A stretch of DNA of 64,000 bases. It comes from Hedera helix. Its lineage: Eukaryota > Streptophyta > Magnoliopsida > Apiales > Araliaceae. Position numbers and translations under genes: made by a program. Location of the stretch: the NCBI GenBank assembly GCA_947179155.2, contig OX359264.1, positions 62,502,202-62,566,201 on the forward strand, given 5' to 3'. Positions 1 through 10,985 of this stretch are shown here, in pieces (the first letter of the stretch is position 1; each line of letters opens with the position of its first letter). The notes below the pieces were generated by a model. It searched no databases. It was given only the letters and a program-made list of their open reading frames with translations, and had not been told where the DNA came from.

Positions 1-178
1 AAGTTAGTTGTTTTATTAAGATATGAAATGAACGGTATAAATTAAAAAAAAAAATTGAATGAATGATTTAGATTAAAGAAATCTTAAAAGATGAAATGCG
101 TGGTGCGAATTAAACATTATCTTGAAATATACGGTTCAGATTAAATTAGGAAATCTTGGATTATGATAAGATTTTTGG

Positions 179-186
179 CTATAAAT
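179..186 (+). promoter_or_regulatory. TATA box of the decayed gypsy LTR
   Basis: TATAAATA lies in the context GGCTATAAATAGAGG. The same context occurs in the related solo LTR at 60980. It fits the LTR U3/R promoter; activity is inferred. Confidence 0.5.
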
Positions 187-885
187 AGAGGTTTTAACTT
201 AAGAAATTTTCATAACTTTATTACTTTCACTCTCTAAATATTACTTTGTGTAAGTTTTCTCTCTGTGTGTTTAAGTTATCGTGAGTATTTGTGAAGATTA
301 GTAAAAGTACAACTATTGTTCAAGTTGATCAACTTTATTTAAATCAATATTCAGTCACGTGTTAAGGTAAGGGATATCATTTTCTTTCATACTCTTAAAT
401 TTACTATGTTAAGTATTATTCGGTAAAATTTTCTTAAATGATTATATGTTCCTTAATAGTTTGGACTTCATTTAATATCACTTCTCGTGAACCTTCCTAT
501 TTATTTAAACATTTCTATTAAACTTTAACCATTATTTTGAACTGAGAATCTTGAATATCATTCTTGAATTTGAGTCCACATTATGTTGATAATTTGGGCA
601 TTATTTAACTCTGAACAAAGTAAAATTGTAAACTCTCGATATCTTTTATTTATCCTATTATTCTATTTCTTATGTTCATCATTTATGTTACTGTTATTTA
701 TTATCAAGAATCAAGTTGTTGCGGATATATTTGGCCTGTGTGCAAAGATAATATAATTGATAAATATTTTTGGCCTTTGGCAAAGATAATATGATAAATA
801 CGATATAATTGGTAGTGTATTTTTTAGGGCACGTGGTGAATGTTCTCTTTGACCTGGGACAAAAAAAATTGTTGTTGGTATAATT

Positions 886-2599
886 TGTAGGAATTTCAGA
901 TCGAAAAGCAATAGAATTTTAAAAAAAAATTCTGAAACTCTAAAATAGGATCCATGCGAAAACATATTAATCAGACGATTAGATTTGTTTTACCGATTAG
1001 TCGTGCTTGAATAGAGACGATAGAGAATTCTGGAACGCTTCGAATCTTCAACGCAATCCAACGACTGCGTCTCTACGGTATCCACACGAACGCTCCGCAA
1101 ATCGTCACACGGTCTGCAGCAAAAAGGGAGCTGCGGTACTAGCCACCAAGATCAAGATTTCTGAACTATTTTTCTCTCTAGCTTATTTCTGAAAACGACT
1201 AGGGTTTTTAATTTTTTCTTACATGTTTAAAACTACTGATATATCATGTATATATAGCAGTTAATATGAATTAATCAAAACCTAAAATAAATAGAAAAAT
1301 AAAATTCGAATTTATATATATATATACATACAAATTATCTTATTAATTTAAATTCGTAATTTAAATACTATCAATCATATTGACATATTTAAATACTTAC
1401 AATTTAAATTAATTCCCTTTTAAATACGTTTTAAGTGTGTGACCCTATAGGTTATTATTATGTTGGCAATAATTTTAAAATCATATTATAAAATTATAAA
1501 CAATGAGCGGCATCTAGTAATGCATCACTGCTACCCAAATAATAATAAGATCGGTAATTCGATGCAACCTTTTCGTGATCACTGTTTCAATGTAATTTAA
1601 TCCTTTTAACTTTGACATCTTAAATTAAACTCGAGGCATGGAATATGTCATACTCTTCATAATTTAATCTGCGTTTTCTTGATCAATGAGTAGACTATAT
1701 GAAATAAATCACTATTTGAGCATGATCATACATTTCATAGTTCTACTCAATCAAGAGGCCTATGGATATCACCCCTAATATATATGAGGGTTAAATTCCA
1801 TCTAGATCACTCATATTTTTCTCACACGATTCATGATGTACCCAATAATCACCTTTATTGTCCACTCTATTAAATGTGACATTTGATGATATCAAAGTAC
1901 ATAAATTCTCGTGTAATAATATAGTGATTTCAGGTCGGAGGATCATTATATCATTGTCACTATGAGAATTTCTTATGACACTTTGCATAATACTCCACGT
2001 AGAATTCTCACGGTGGGTCAGTCAAGTACATTGTTCTCTAACATGTACATGTGCATTGACTCAATATCTGATATATTTATGACCAATGAGATTTGACCAT
2101 CAGTCAATCCACATACTAGTCTCAATGCATCATTGTTGTCTCATTAACAATGATACTCGACTAGGGACATTTAAGAGCAATGATACTAATTGTAATTATA
2201 TAATCTCATGTTCAAGTCACATACTTAAAGCAATATAATTCGTATCACTATTCTAAGGACTTTTATTATGCTAACATTTATATAACGCAATAAATGAAAT
2301 CATAATAAAATAATCAATTTATTCAATCAAATATAATATTAAAAATGTTAAGCAATTACATCAAATAATTAGCCTTTAGGGCATTAACTCTAACAGTAAT
2401 TATATAATCTCATGTTCAAGTCACATACTTGTAGCTATATAATTCGTATCACTATTCTAAGGACTTTTATTATGCTAACATTTATATAACGCAGTAAATA
2501 AAATCATAATAAAATAATTTATTTATTCAATCAAATATAATATAAAAAATGTTAAGCAATTACATCAAATAATTGGCCTCTAGGACATGAACTCTAACA
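886..2599 (-). mobile_element. Ty1/copia-type solo LTR nested in the gypsy LTR remnant
   Basis: Read on the minus strand, the block starts TGTTAGAGTTCATGTCC and ends CTGAAATTCCTACA, a TG...CA LTR. The flanking pentamers are TAATT (881-885) and TAATC (2600-2604), a one-mismatch 5-bp TSD. The host LTR sequence resumes in register on both sides: the stretch before 886 and the stretch after 2599 match consecutive parts of the solo LTR near 62230-62400. No PBS or coding sequence accompanies it, so it looks like a solo LTR. The copia assignment rests on the general look of the LTR start and is inferred. Confidence 0.65.
2192..2599 (-). repeat. 204-bp tandem duplication of the copia LTR 5' end
   Basis: Two adjacent copies, 2192-2395 and 2396-2599, each end (plus strand) in the LTR terminus AACTCTAACA. 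They differ at scattered bases and small indels, including the segments ACTTAAAGCAATATAA and ACTTGTAGCTATATAA. The duplicated part is the first 204 bp of the LTR in its own orientation. Confidence 0.8.
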
Positions 2600-3087
2600 T
2601 AATCTTGACTAGTGGTATTTCAAATGATAAAAATTGATAATATTTTTTTGAAAAAGAGAAACTAGTGGACATCATAATCTACATAATTCTTCTAATGGAT
2701 TACTTATTTTGATACTATTATTGATTTAAAACTTGTTGTTTATTATATTCAATCAAAAACTCAATTGATGAAGGCTAATGATAATTTACTAATTGTTATC
2801 TTAGTCATGTTATTTCTTAACTGGCTATTTGGGCTCGCTCTTTCGTTTGTTTCTTTGTTCTTCAGGAAATGAGATAGTAACTAGGTCTAGCTGAGGAATG
2901 AAGTGAATGTCCGAGTGATAGTTGTAGTAGTCTTCACATGTTATATAATGTGTGACAATAATAGTAAATACTTAGTTGTGTATTATTGAACTACATATTT
3001 TTGTACTATGTATTATTTTGTAATAGTTATCGTGTATTTTTGGCATCTTAAATTGGGTTGTGTAGGCCCAAATTTGGAGGCGTCACA

Positions 3088-3967
3088 TTTATATTTGAAT
3101 GGTGAACTATTGGACCTTGAATTTTTGACCTATAGATATTTTCTTGAACTGTGAACACTGTGAACTGTTAAATATTTCTTGTACCGTAAACCTTATAGTT
3201 GAACTTCTTTCATGTGAACCTTGGACATTATTCTTGGACTTGAATACCTTTTTCTCTGCATCATGTTGACAATTTAGACATTATTTGACTCTGAAAAAAA
3301 TAAAAATTATAAACTTTGTATATCTGTTGTTTATCTTATTATTCTTTTTCTTCTGTTCGTCATTTATATCAATGTTATTTGTACTAATTATCAAGAATCA
3401 AGTTGTTAATATTTGTGACTTGGAGTACAGATGATAGGATAAATGCGATATAATGGTGATGTGTCTTTTAGGGCATATGGTGAATATTATCTTTTGCTTA
3501 AGGTAAAAAATGACTGTTGTTTGGTATGATCATGACCAGTGATGTTTCAGATAATAAAGGTTGATGATGATTTTTTTGAAAAAAAGAAGATAGTAGACAT
3601 CATGATTCTCCTAATAGTTGTTATTCTGCTGCAGTTGTTGATCTAAACTTTATTCAAGAACTTAACTGCAGTTGTTGATTTAAAATTTGTTGTTTATATT
3701 ATTCTATCAAGAACTCAATTGTTGAAAGTAAATACCAATTTATTCGTCATTATCTTAGTCATGATATTCTTTACTGAACTATTTGAACTCACTCTTTTCT
3801 TTTTGTTTTATTTATTCAGGAAATGAGAGTGTAGCCGGAGGTAGCGAAGAGGAAAGGGGAATGGAGTGATGGTCCGAGATAATTGTTATAATAATTTTTA
3901 CCATATTATAAAATAGTGTAATAATAATAGTGAAAACTCATTTGTGTATTGATTTGAGGACGTCACA
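3088..3967 (+). mobile_element. Second gypsy LTR 3' fragment abutting the first
   Basis: After the LTR end at 3087 the sequence repeats the last ~900 bp of the same LTR type. It has the TCATGTTGACAATTTAGACATT block, the ACAGATGATAGG block and the AGGAAATGAGAG block, and ends GATTTGAGGACGTCACA at 3967. It corresponds roughly to 61880-62907 of the solo LTR. Two LTR 3' ends in a row suggest local duplication or recombination between copies. It is heavily diverged and non-coding. Confidence 0.6.
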
Positions 3968-5946
3968 AAAATTGTTGTGATAGTTTAGCGCCTAAATTTA
4001 AATAAATATATCTTGACCGATTAATGCATATCAAAACTAAAAAATATAGAGAATGATCTTATTGATAAATGAATCGGTTACAAAAATAATACTCGGGATT
4101 ATGTAAATTTTTAATAAATATATAGACATAATTAGAATTGAGCAGTTCTTTAACATGCAGTGCAAAAAAAATAAAAATTCGTCGTATTAACTTTGCACTC
4201 AAATGTAAATAAATATGTTTTCACCGGTTAATAAAATCAAAACTTCTCTATGAAAAGATCATAAATCTGAAAAATGCCTTTTTAAAATAAGAAAAATCCT
4301 AAACTAACGCGTAGATTAGAAATTTTCATATTATGAAAAATAAAATCCCATAAAATATAAAGAATTGGGGATGGTCTTAATTATAGAGATTACACCCACT
4401 CCATATCTAAAAAAAATTAAAAAATGGAGATTAAAGTTTTTTTTAAAGAGAAAAAGAGAGAGACTCCGTTCCCCTTCCGATTCAAAGTTAAAAATGATTT
4501 TTTTTAGTACATTCTAAAATCAAAGATATGTTTTATTTTAAATATAAAATCACATAAATTTTTAGATATGTCATCAATTTTATAGTAAATAAATTGAGTA
4601 CTATTATTCTACGTCTACTGCACTAAATTAACCACTTCCCAAACGCACAGAAAAAACAAAATCCAACAAAACCTCCGAGACGATTTTCATCGGGTTGTTC
4701 ACTTGTAACAAATAAAATAATCCAGTGATCCGTACTAACGACATTTTTCTTGTTTTGGAGTTTATCTTTAGGCCTCAGTAGGTAGGGACTAGGGAGGAAA
4801 TATAAACTTTTTCTCTATTTATCTTGTTTGTTAATTTTAAATTCATCTCATTTTTATTTATTTTTCAATTAAATTTAAAAGACAATTTTTTTTTATTTAA
4901 TTTCACCTCCTTCTCTTATAATCTCTCTCTCTCTCTCTCTAATTATGATCGCTATAATAACAAAATAAAAACTAATGTTAAAGTTTATTTGTTCTATTCA
5001 TTTTCTCTCAATTTACTCTGCAACCAGTTAACCTATAGAACACAAATAATACTTTTATAGCACCTACTCCACATAAAAAAGTTGTATTTATAAACAATTA
5101 AATTTTTTCATAAAAGAGTTTTTTTAGTATTATATCTTAATAGTAATATAGATAATAAAATATTATTAAATTTATTATCATGTTATTAATATTTAATTAA
5201 TAACTTTTTAAAAATAAAATATATCTTTGATATTTATAATTTGCAAACTAAAATTTTATTTTGATTTTGATATGCAGGGAGTGCCATTTACCAATTAGCT
5301 GTGATGGGAAAGGCAAGGTAAATGGCGTGTAAAAAAAAAAAAAAAAAAAAAAATGGCGTGTAACCCCAAGGATTGGCTCTTTTTCTTAATTTTTTAAATT
5401 CGAATGTTAAGGTCATGCTGATGTAAGTAAGGGGTGTGTTTTTAACATCGAAATTTAGTTTTATTCCAAAAGAATTATCTTAAATGTACCATACTGCTGT
5501 GATGTGAAGGGGTGTGGTTAAAATCGTCCAAAAATAGAATTAATCTTGTCCGAAGTATCAAAATACCCTTACCGGTAAAATAATAATTCTAAAAAAAAAG
5601 TTGGATGGCGTGTGACAGCCGACATCTGATCTCCCATATATTTTAAAGTATGTTTCTTTCTATGCCGTCGCACTTAACGGACGTTTAGATGTCAACTTCT
5701 AATTTTATGGCTCCACGCCCACTTGCTATTAATGACCAACAAAATAAAAACGCGATGGCTCTTTGACTTTTATTTTTTCAATTGTGTATCCTTTATCTAT
5801 GTTGATTTCTTTAATGCCGGTGACGTGTGGAAGTATGTACGTATGATAAACAAAGGCGCTCATTATACCATACTAGCATGCACTTGGCAGATCTCATGTG
5901 CGGAGCGCGTGTTATTTCATAGTAAATATTATCTTCATTTTAAAAT
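3968..5946. other. AT-rich intergenic DNA, no gene seen
   Basis: I see no convincing coding region. The stretch holds an imperfect duplication (about 4001-4050 and 4197-4244), a (CT)n run at about 4921-4940, and the stem-loop/poly-A structure annotated separately. Short ORFs here have low-complexity composition and no recognisable motif. Confidence 0.6.
5283..5361 (+). repeat. Stem-loop followed by a poly-A tract bounded by direct repeats
   Basis: GCCATTTACC (5283-5292) and GGTAAATGGC (5317-5326) form a perfect 10-bp inverted repeat. A run of about 21 A (5331-5351) follows. It is bounded by a direct repeat AATGGCGTGT at 5321-5330 and 5352-5361. This looks like a bare retroposon tail with target-site duplication, or a slippage product. 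Confidence 0.5.
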
Positions 5947-7164
5947 GACTAAAGTATTACTTGCATCCTAGCCTTCACACACTTGTCACACTTCTATTTT
6001 TAAAATTTGTGTATTTTAACCCTAAATTTTTATTTTTGTATTAAGTTACACCATCCGAATATTTTATCGATCAAATTATTTTCGTATTAAATTATACTCT
6101 CCGAATATTTTATCGATCACTCTTTAACGAAAATCGCGATTATCACTTCAGACAATAACTGACATGAGAATACAATCGTCTAAATATATCATTGTACCAT
6201 ATTTTTCTTTCTTCCCCCGACACCTTCCAATCCTCCACCCTCTTCCATTACAAATTGCTGCCAACATCTCTCTTTCTTTAATGTTATGGGTTCTGATTCA
6301 ATTGATCTAAGGAAGAGTATTGAGATCGGAACAAGCAGTTATAATTTTTTGTGAGAAATTTTTCCATATAATTTTCAGGTTTATACCCTCCTCTATTATT
6401 AGCTTTAACTAATATTTGAAAATCCAATTACATACTAATGCAGTTATAATTTTTTGTGAGAAATTTTTTCATATATTTTTCAGGTTTATACCCTCCTCTA
6501 TTATTAGCTTTAACTAATATTTGAAAATCCAATTATATACTAATGGGTATATGGTGTTTTAAACATATATGGAGAAATTCTCAATTCGTGTAACTTCTAA
6601 TCACATTATCTCAGCAAAAACAGAGAATTAATTAATTTTTTTATAATTAAGTTTGATTTGTTTGTGGAGCTTAAAACATTAAACATGTGTAATTTTACTT
6701 TGATTACATCAAAGAGGGGATTTTTGTTATTTGCAGCTTTTAATTTGAAACAAAAAGTTAAGAAGGATTTAAGTTTGTAGGAGGTATTTACTTGGATAGC
6801 AACATGATTAGTGTGATGGATAGTATGAACAGACTATTGAATCAAGTCGTGGAGAAAAAAGGAGAAATGCTTGGACTCTCAATTATGGCACCGAGATCTC
6901 GGATCAATTAGATGAAAATAATGGTGGAGGAGATGAATTAGAAAAAAATAAAAAGGTGAAGTAATGGGTGATTGAGAGAAAGGAATTGACCCAATTGCCC
7001 GTAAAAAAGTCACATATGTGAGACTCCGATTAGAAGTGACCGATAACATGTTTGAAAGGTTAACTCAAAAATAAAAATTTTGGGTGCAAGTACACACTTT
7101 TAAAATAGAGGAATGTGACATGTGTCCGACAAATATATTTTAGGGTGCAAATTATATATTAGTC
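5947..7164. mobile_element. Non-autonomous Mutator-like element (MULE)
   Basis: The ends are inverted repeats. The left end starts GACTAAAGTATTACTTGCAT, and the right end read on the minus strand starts GACTAATATATAATTTGCAC. The similarity continues for about 125 bp, through a shared AAATTTTTATTTTTG block to a shared TTATCGRTCA. The flanks TTTTAAAAT (5938-5946) and TTTTAAAAA (7165-7173) form a 9-bp duplication with one mismatch. Long TIRs with a 9-bp TSD are diagnostic of the Mutator superfamily. At 1218 bp it is too short for a transposase, and none is seen. Whether the interior (about 6270-7000) derives from a captured gene could not be judged. Confidence 0.75.
6335..6544. repeat. 105-bp tandem duplication inside the MULE
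   Basis: Copies at 6335-6439 and 6440-6544 both begin GCAGTTATAATTTTTTGTGA and end AATCCAATTAYATACTAAT. They differ at only a few bases, so the duplication is younger than the diverged TIRs around it. Confidence 0.85.
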
Positions 7165-8249
7165 TTTTAAAAAAGATGAATAATTTTAATTATTTGAAGT
7201 TAATTTGAGTTATTTAAGATTTTAAAATTAGCATTATTTAATTTATTTATTTTTTAAATAAAATTACTAAAGTTGTATCTATCTAAAAAATACTTACTTA
7301 TTTGGTTTTAAAATTAAAAATATAATTGTGACTCCTGAATGTATCCCTGACTATAACTAAAAATAGAGTAGTAAATAGTATGATGGTGAATAGTTAGCTA
7401 AAATAAAAATAGTGATGTTTTAGAGACTTTATGTTAGAATAAACTTGATGTTATTGTAATCCGCGTTCCATTATTCAATAGGCAATTCTTCGCACATAAT
7501 TAAGGGATAACTTGAACGAGTGATCCCGATCGTGGAAGTAAAAAATTATTTTTAAAAATTATATAAACATACTTTTTCCATCAAAAAATCTAAAATTAAT
7601 TTAAAATTTGAAGTAAAATTGAGTTGTTTTTAATTTAACTATTTTACGTAAAATCATTTAATCCTTCATTGCAGTAATAAATATTGTATGTCATCTAAGA
7701 TTTAAGTCAAATGATAAATTAGAATTTAAAAATGCCTTAAATTAATTTCAAATTTTCAAATTTGATGAACCGAGCATATTTTAATGATAAAATTGAATTC
7801 TTAATGTATGCATTATTAATTTTTGTGGGATATACTATGTGTGTGTTATAATTATATTTATTTCATCTTCCATACATTGCTCTTCAATTCCTAAGTCATG
7901 TAGTAGGATAAATATTCACTTTTTAAAGTTAAAATATGATATTTTCAATTTAAAAACTGACAGGAATTCATTCAATTTTAAATAGAAAAATTATAACTAC
8001 TTAAACTGTACTTCTAAATACAATATTTATTGTAAGAAACACAAAATCCCAGTTTGAAGAGATCTCATATCAACTTTAGTTAAAAAGTCAAATTTAGTAG
8101 TATATTTTTAAATGGATAGAAAAGGTAGAATACATATGAGGAAGTAATAATAAGATGTTAATTAGCAATTCATGTAAGAAAAAGAAAATATATATCCTTC
8201 TATCCATCTATCTATTTATGTATAATGTTTGCCTAAATTTAAATAAAAA
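7165..8249. other. AT-rich intergenic DNA, nothing recognised
   Basis: No ORF with protein-like composition, no RNA gene and no clear repeat boundary was found. The composition is strongly A/T with scattered homopolymer runs. Confidence 0.5.
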
Positions 8250-9836
8250 TTTATACGTAAGTATACATGATCCACAAGTAATATAATAATAAAATTGAGT
8301 GTCGAATTCATAGGAAATTAAAAATATTATTACCAAACACTAATTTAATATCAAATTAATTTTATTTAAACAGTCGCAATTTAATTAATAAAACAAAACT
8401 AATTAAAATTACTAACTAAATTAAACTAGTAAAAATGATTAAATCTAATAAAAAATAGTTAAGATTACAATTTATCCCAATGCTTCATTTAAATCTTCAC
8501 TCTTTTTTTAATTAATTAATTATATAAAATTATTAACTGAGATTTCTTAACTATTTAATAACATTTTTAAAGAATTAATAAAAAGATTTATTCCAATTAA
8601 GTTGCTATATTACTACACAAAATAATTTGAAATAAATTTATTAAGATCCAACTCTAAACAAAGTTACATGTGGCATATAGATATCTTCATCTTATACACT
8701 ATTATGCTACTCTTCCTAGAAAGAATCAACAAATTCACATGTTATCACATCCGGATCTAAATCTATACTCTATTTTAATTTCTTATAGATTATCTCATTA
8801 ATTATCGCGCAAATAATTATACATGAACGCATAAAATATGATAAACAACTCTTATATAATCATTAATAATTAAGAAAAAAATAAATTAAATTAAACTACA
8901 CATTGAGTTCAATTACAATCTCAATATAAAATTAACTCATAACTAAATAATTAATTATCTACAAATAATTCAACATCTCAGAATTACAAAAATAAAAGAG
9001 AAAGAAAAAAAAATCAAATCTGTGTTGATATCCGTCTATCACTCGGATCACAGTCTTCAATTCTCAAGCTCCGTCTTCAATTATTAAATAATTCGCATTG
9101 AATATTTACTCCTAATTCTACTCCTAAACTACTATAATATAATATTATGCTCTAAAACTATGTTCATATATGTTAATCTATTCTACTATACTAAATATAA
9201 GAGCTACATAGTGTATTTATGGGAGTACAATAATAATCTTAAACTAATATGGAAAAGAAATCAAATTCAGAATCAAATTAATACTGAAAATCACAAATAA
9301 TCTCGTTTCCAGAATTAACGCGTCCACCAAATACGCCCCCGACCCGGTCAAACCTCGCTGAGCCACGTCAGCACGCATTCAGCCGCCCCAAACTAATCCG
9401 TGCATGGTGCCAGCTTTGATTCTTATTGCTAACTGAAATGACGCCGCATCACTGCAAAATTTGAAGTTCATAGCGTCCGCGCATCGCGCGGACAGTTATG
9501 CACTACCGCATAAATCAAACGACGTCGTCCAGACTTGAAACGCTGATAGCACACGTGCATGGCACCACCAACATGTTTCATGTTTTTACGATTCTGCCCC
9601 TACTGCGCTTAATTACCAGTTTGCCATCCCTTTTGCTGCAGATTTACAATATTGCCACCATAGTTTAATTTCCTACAAAATAAAATATAAAATAAAAATA
9701 AAATAATATAAAATTACTAAAAAGAATAAAAACACATAAAATTAAATAAATTACCTAAAATCAATTAAAATGCTTAAAAATTAACAAATAATTAAGCCTA
9801 AAAATATTAAATAAATAGGTATAAAATCTCATTATC
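8250..9836 (-). mobile_element. Unclassified LTR-like repeat, minus strand
   Basis: Read on the minus strand from 9836, the sequence begins TGATAATGAGATTTTATACC. It continues with AGGCTTAATTATTTG, an AT-rich block, TTTTGTAGGAAA, and then a GC-richer island (about 9300-9640). The same order occurs on the plus strand from 63030: TGATAAGTAGATTTTATATC, GGGCTTAATTATTTG, TTTTGTAGGAAA. So these are two copies of one family in opposite orientation. The far boundary (about 8250) is a guess, and no TSD was established. No coding region is present. Confidence 0.45.
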
Positions 9837-9925
9837 ATATACTTATTTTTTAGGTTTGGTTCATCTACTTTTTTCTACATTAAGTCAACTTTTATTATTT
9901 ATCAATTCAAATTAAAAAAATAGAA

Positions 9926-10150
9926 TTAGTATCGTAGTTTTATAAAGAAATAAAAATTAGTAATATAATTTTATAAAAAATAACCGAAATAAAATTATCT
10001 TACATAATATTAATTCGTTACTTTTATTCAAAAATTAAAATTAATATCGTATTTTTATAAGAAAATAGAGTTCGTAATATAATTTTATAAAAAAAATATT
10101 TAAAATAAGATCATCTTACTTAATATTAATTAATTTATTTTATTCAAATA
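9926..10150. repeat. 115-bp imperfect tandem repeat, two copies
   Basis: The pattern ATCGTA-TTTTATAA...GTAATATAATTTTATAAAA...CATCTTACWTAATATTAATT occurs at about 9926-10040 and again at about 10041-10150, with roughly 80% similarity by eye. AT-rich and non-coding. Confidence 0.6.
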
Positions 10151-10200
10151 TATATACAAGAATAAAAGTTTAGGTAAAATTACTTTGCCACAATATATAG

Positions 10201-10203
<3 letters not shown>

Positions 10204-10249
<46 letters not shown>
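10204..10249. repeat. (AC)n dinucleotide microsatellite
   Basis: An uninterrupted AC run of about 23 units lies between CGT and TCCAAGTG. Confidence 0.95.
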
Positions 10250-10251
<2 letters not shown>

Positions 10252-10417
10252 CAAGTGAAATTCTAAGATACCTTCTATGGAGGAGTTGCCCCTATATTGG
10301 TGCCAACATTCTGTAAAGTACTATCATTATCGTCTAGGCTGTAAATCAAATTCATCATCGAGAATCAAGTTTATTAATGATAAAATATTTTAATAATCAT
10401 TAATTTAGTATATTATA

Positions 10418-10913
10418 TGTTGGGATCAGAATATTTGGACTGAGGTGTGGGCTGGTTTGTGTTGTTTTGTTGGGCTGGACTTTCCTTTTAACACTTGGGT
10501 TCTTTTATGGGCCGGGTAAGGGAGCCTAATGGGAGTTGGTCTTTTTAGCTGTTGGCCCATACACGGTTAGGGGCTCTTGGTCCTACACACTTTCCGATAT
10601 TTGTACGCTCATATAAATAGAGACTTGCATGGGAGTGGAGAAATATATTATTATTATTGCTAGACCGACTTTACTGTTTAAAAAGACAGAACCATCATTT
10701 TTCAGCAAAGGGGCTCTATATTGTTTTTGAGAAAGATTCAAACACGATTATCATACTAGTGGAATTATCCTTTTTCCCGTGATTTTTTTCCTATTGGGTT
10801 TCCACGTAAATTCCTGTGTTCTCGTAATACTTTCTCCTGTTTTATTGGCGTTTGCTGTTTAATTTTTCTTGTTGTTTCGTGATTTCAACGAGTGATAAAA
10901 TTTGGCGTTAACA
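10418..10913 (+). repeat. 5' LTR of the Tat/Retand-like element
   Basis: Begins TGTTGGGATCAG and ends GGCGTTAACA. A TATA box (TATAAATA) lies at 10612-10619. It matches 19568-20063 over its full length without indels. Confidence 0.97.
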
Positions 10914-10934
10914 TTGGCGCTAGAAGGAGGGCCT
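10914..10934 (+). other. Primer binding site region of the Tat/Retand-like element
   Basis: TTGGCGCTAGAAGGAGGG directly follows the 5' LTR, where the tRNA primer site must lie. The TGGCGC start resembles PBS sequences of Tat/Athila-type elements. I do not assign the tRNA. Confidence 0.6.
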
Positions 10935-10985
10935 TGGTTCTGTTTTAAAATCACCGCGTGAGTAAAGCATAACAGCAGATTGGTT

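Larger units (their letters stand above)
1..3087 (+). mobile_element. Decayed Ty3/gypsy (Tekay-type) LTR remnant, left part cut by window edge
   Basis: This stretch aligns by eye with the solo LTR at 59909-62907. Both share the TATA region (TATAAATA at 179-186 here, 60980-60987 there), the following leader with CAGTCACGTGTTAAGG, and the 3' end reading GGCCCAAATTTGGAGGCGTCACA, which finishes at 3087. A copia-type LTR at 886-2599 splits it. Identity to the solo LTR is visibly lower than between the young copies elsewhere, so this is an old member. The 5' end lies outside the window, so its TSD cannot be tested. Short ORFs inside it are chance. Confidence 0.75.

Noticed and set aside
1007..1192. 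61-residue ORF in a GC-richer block
   Set aside because: It lies inside the copia-type solo LTR, in the opposite orientation to it, with no motif.
4824..5060. 78-residue ORF rich in F, L, N and S
   Set aside because: AT-rich low-complexity DNA with a CT microsatellite. The apparent hydrophobicity is compositional.
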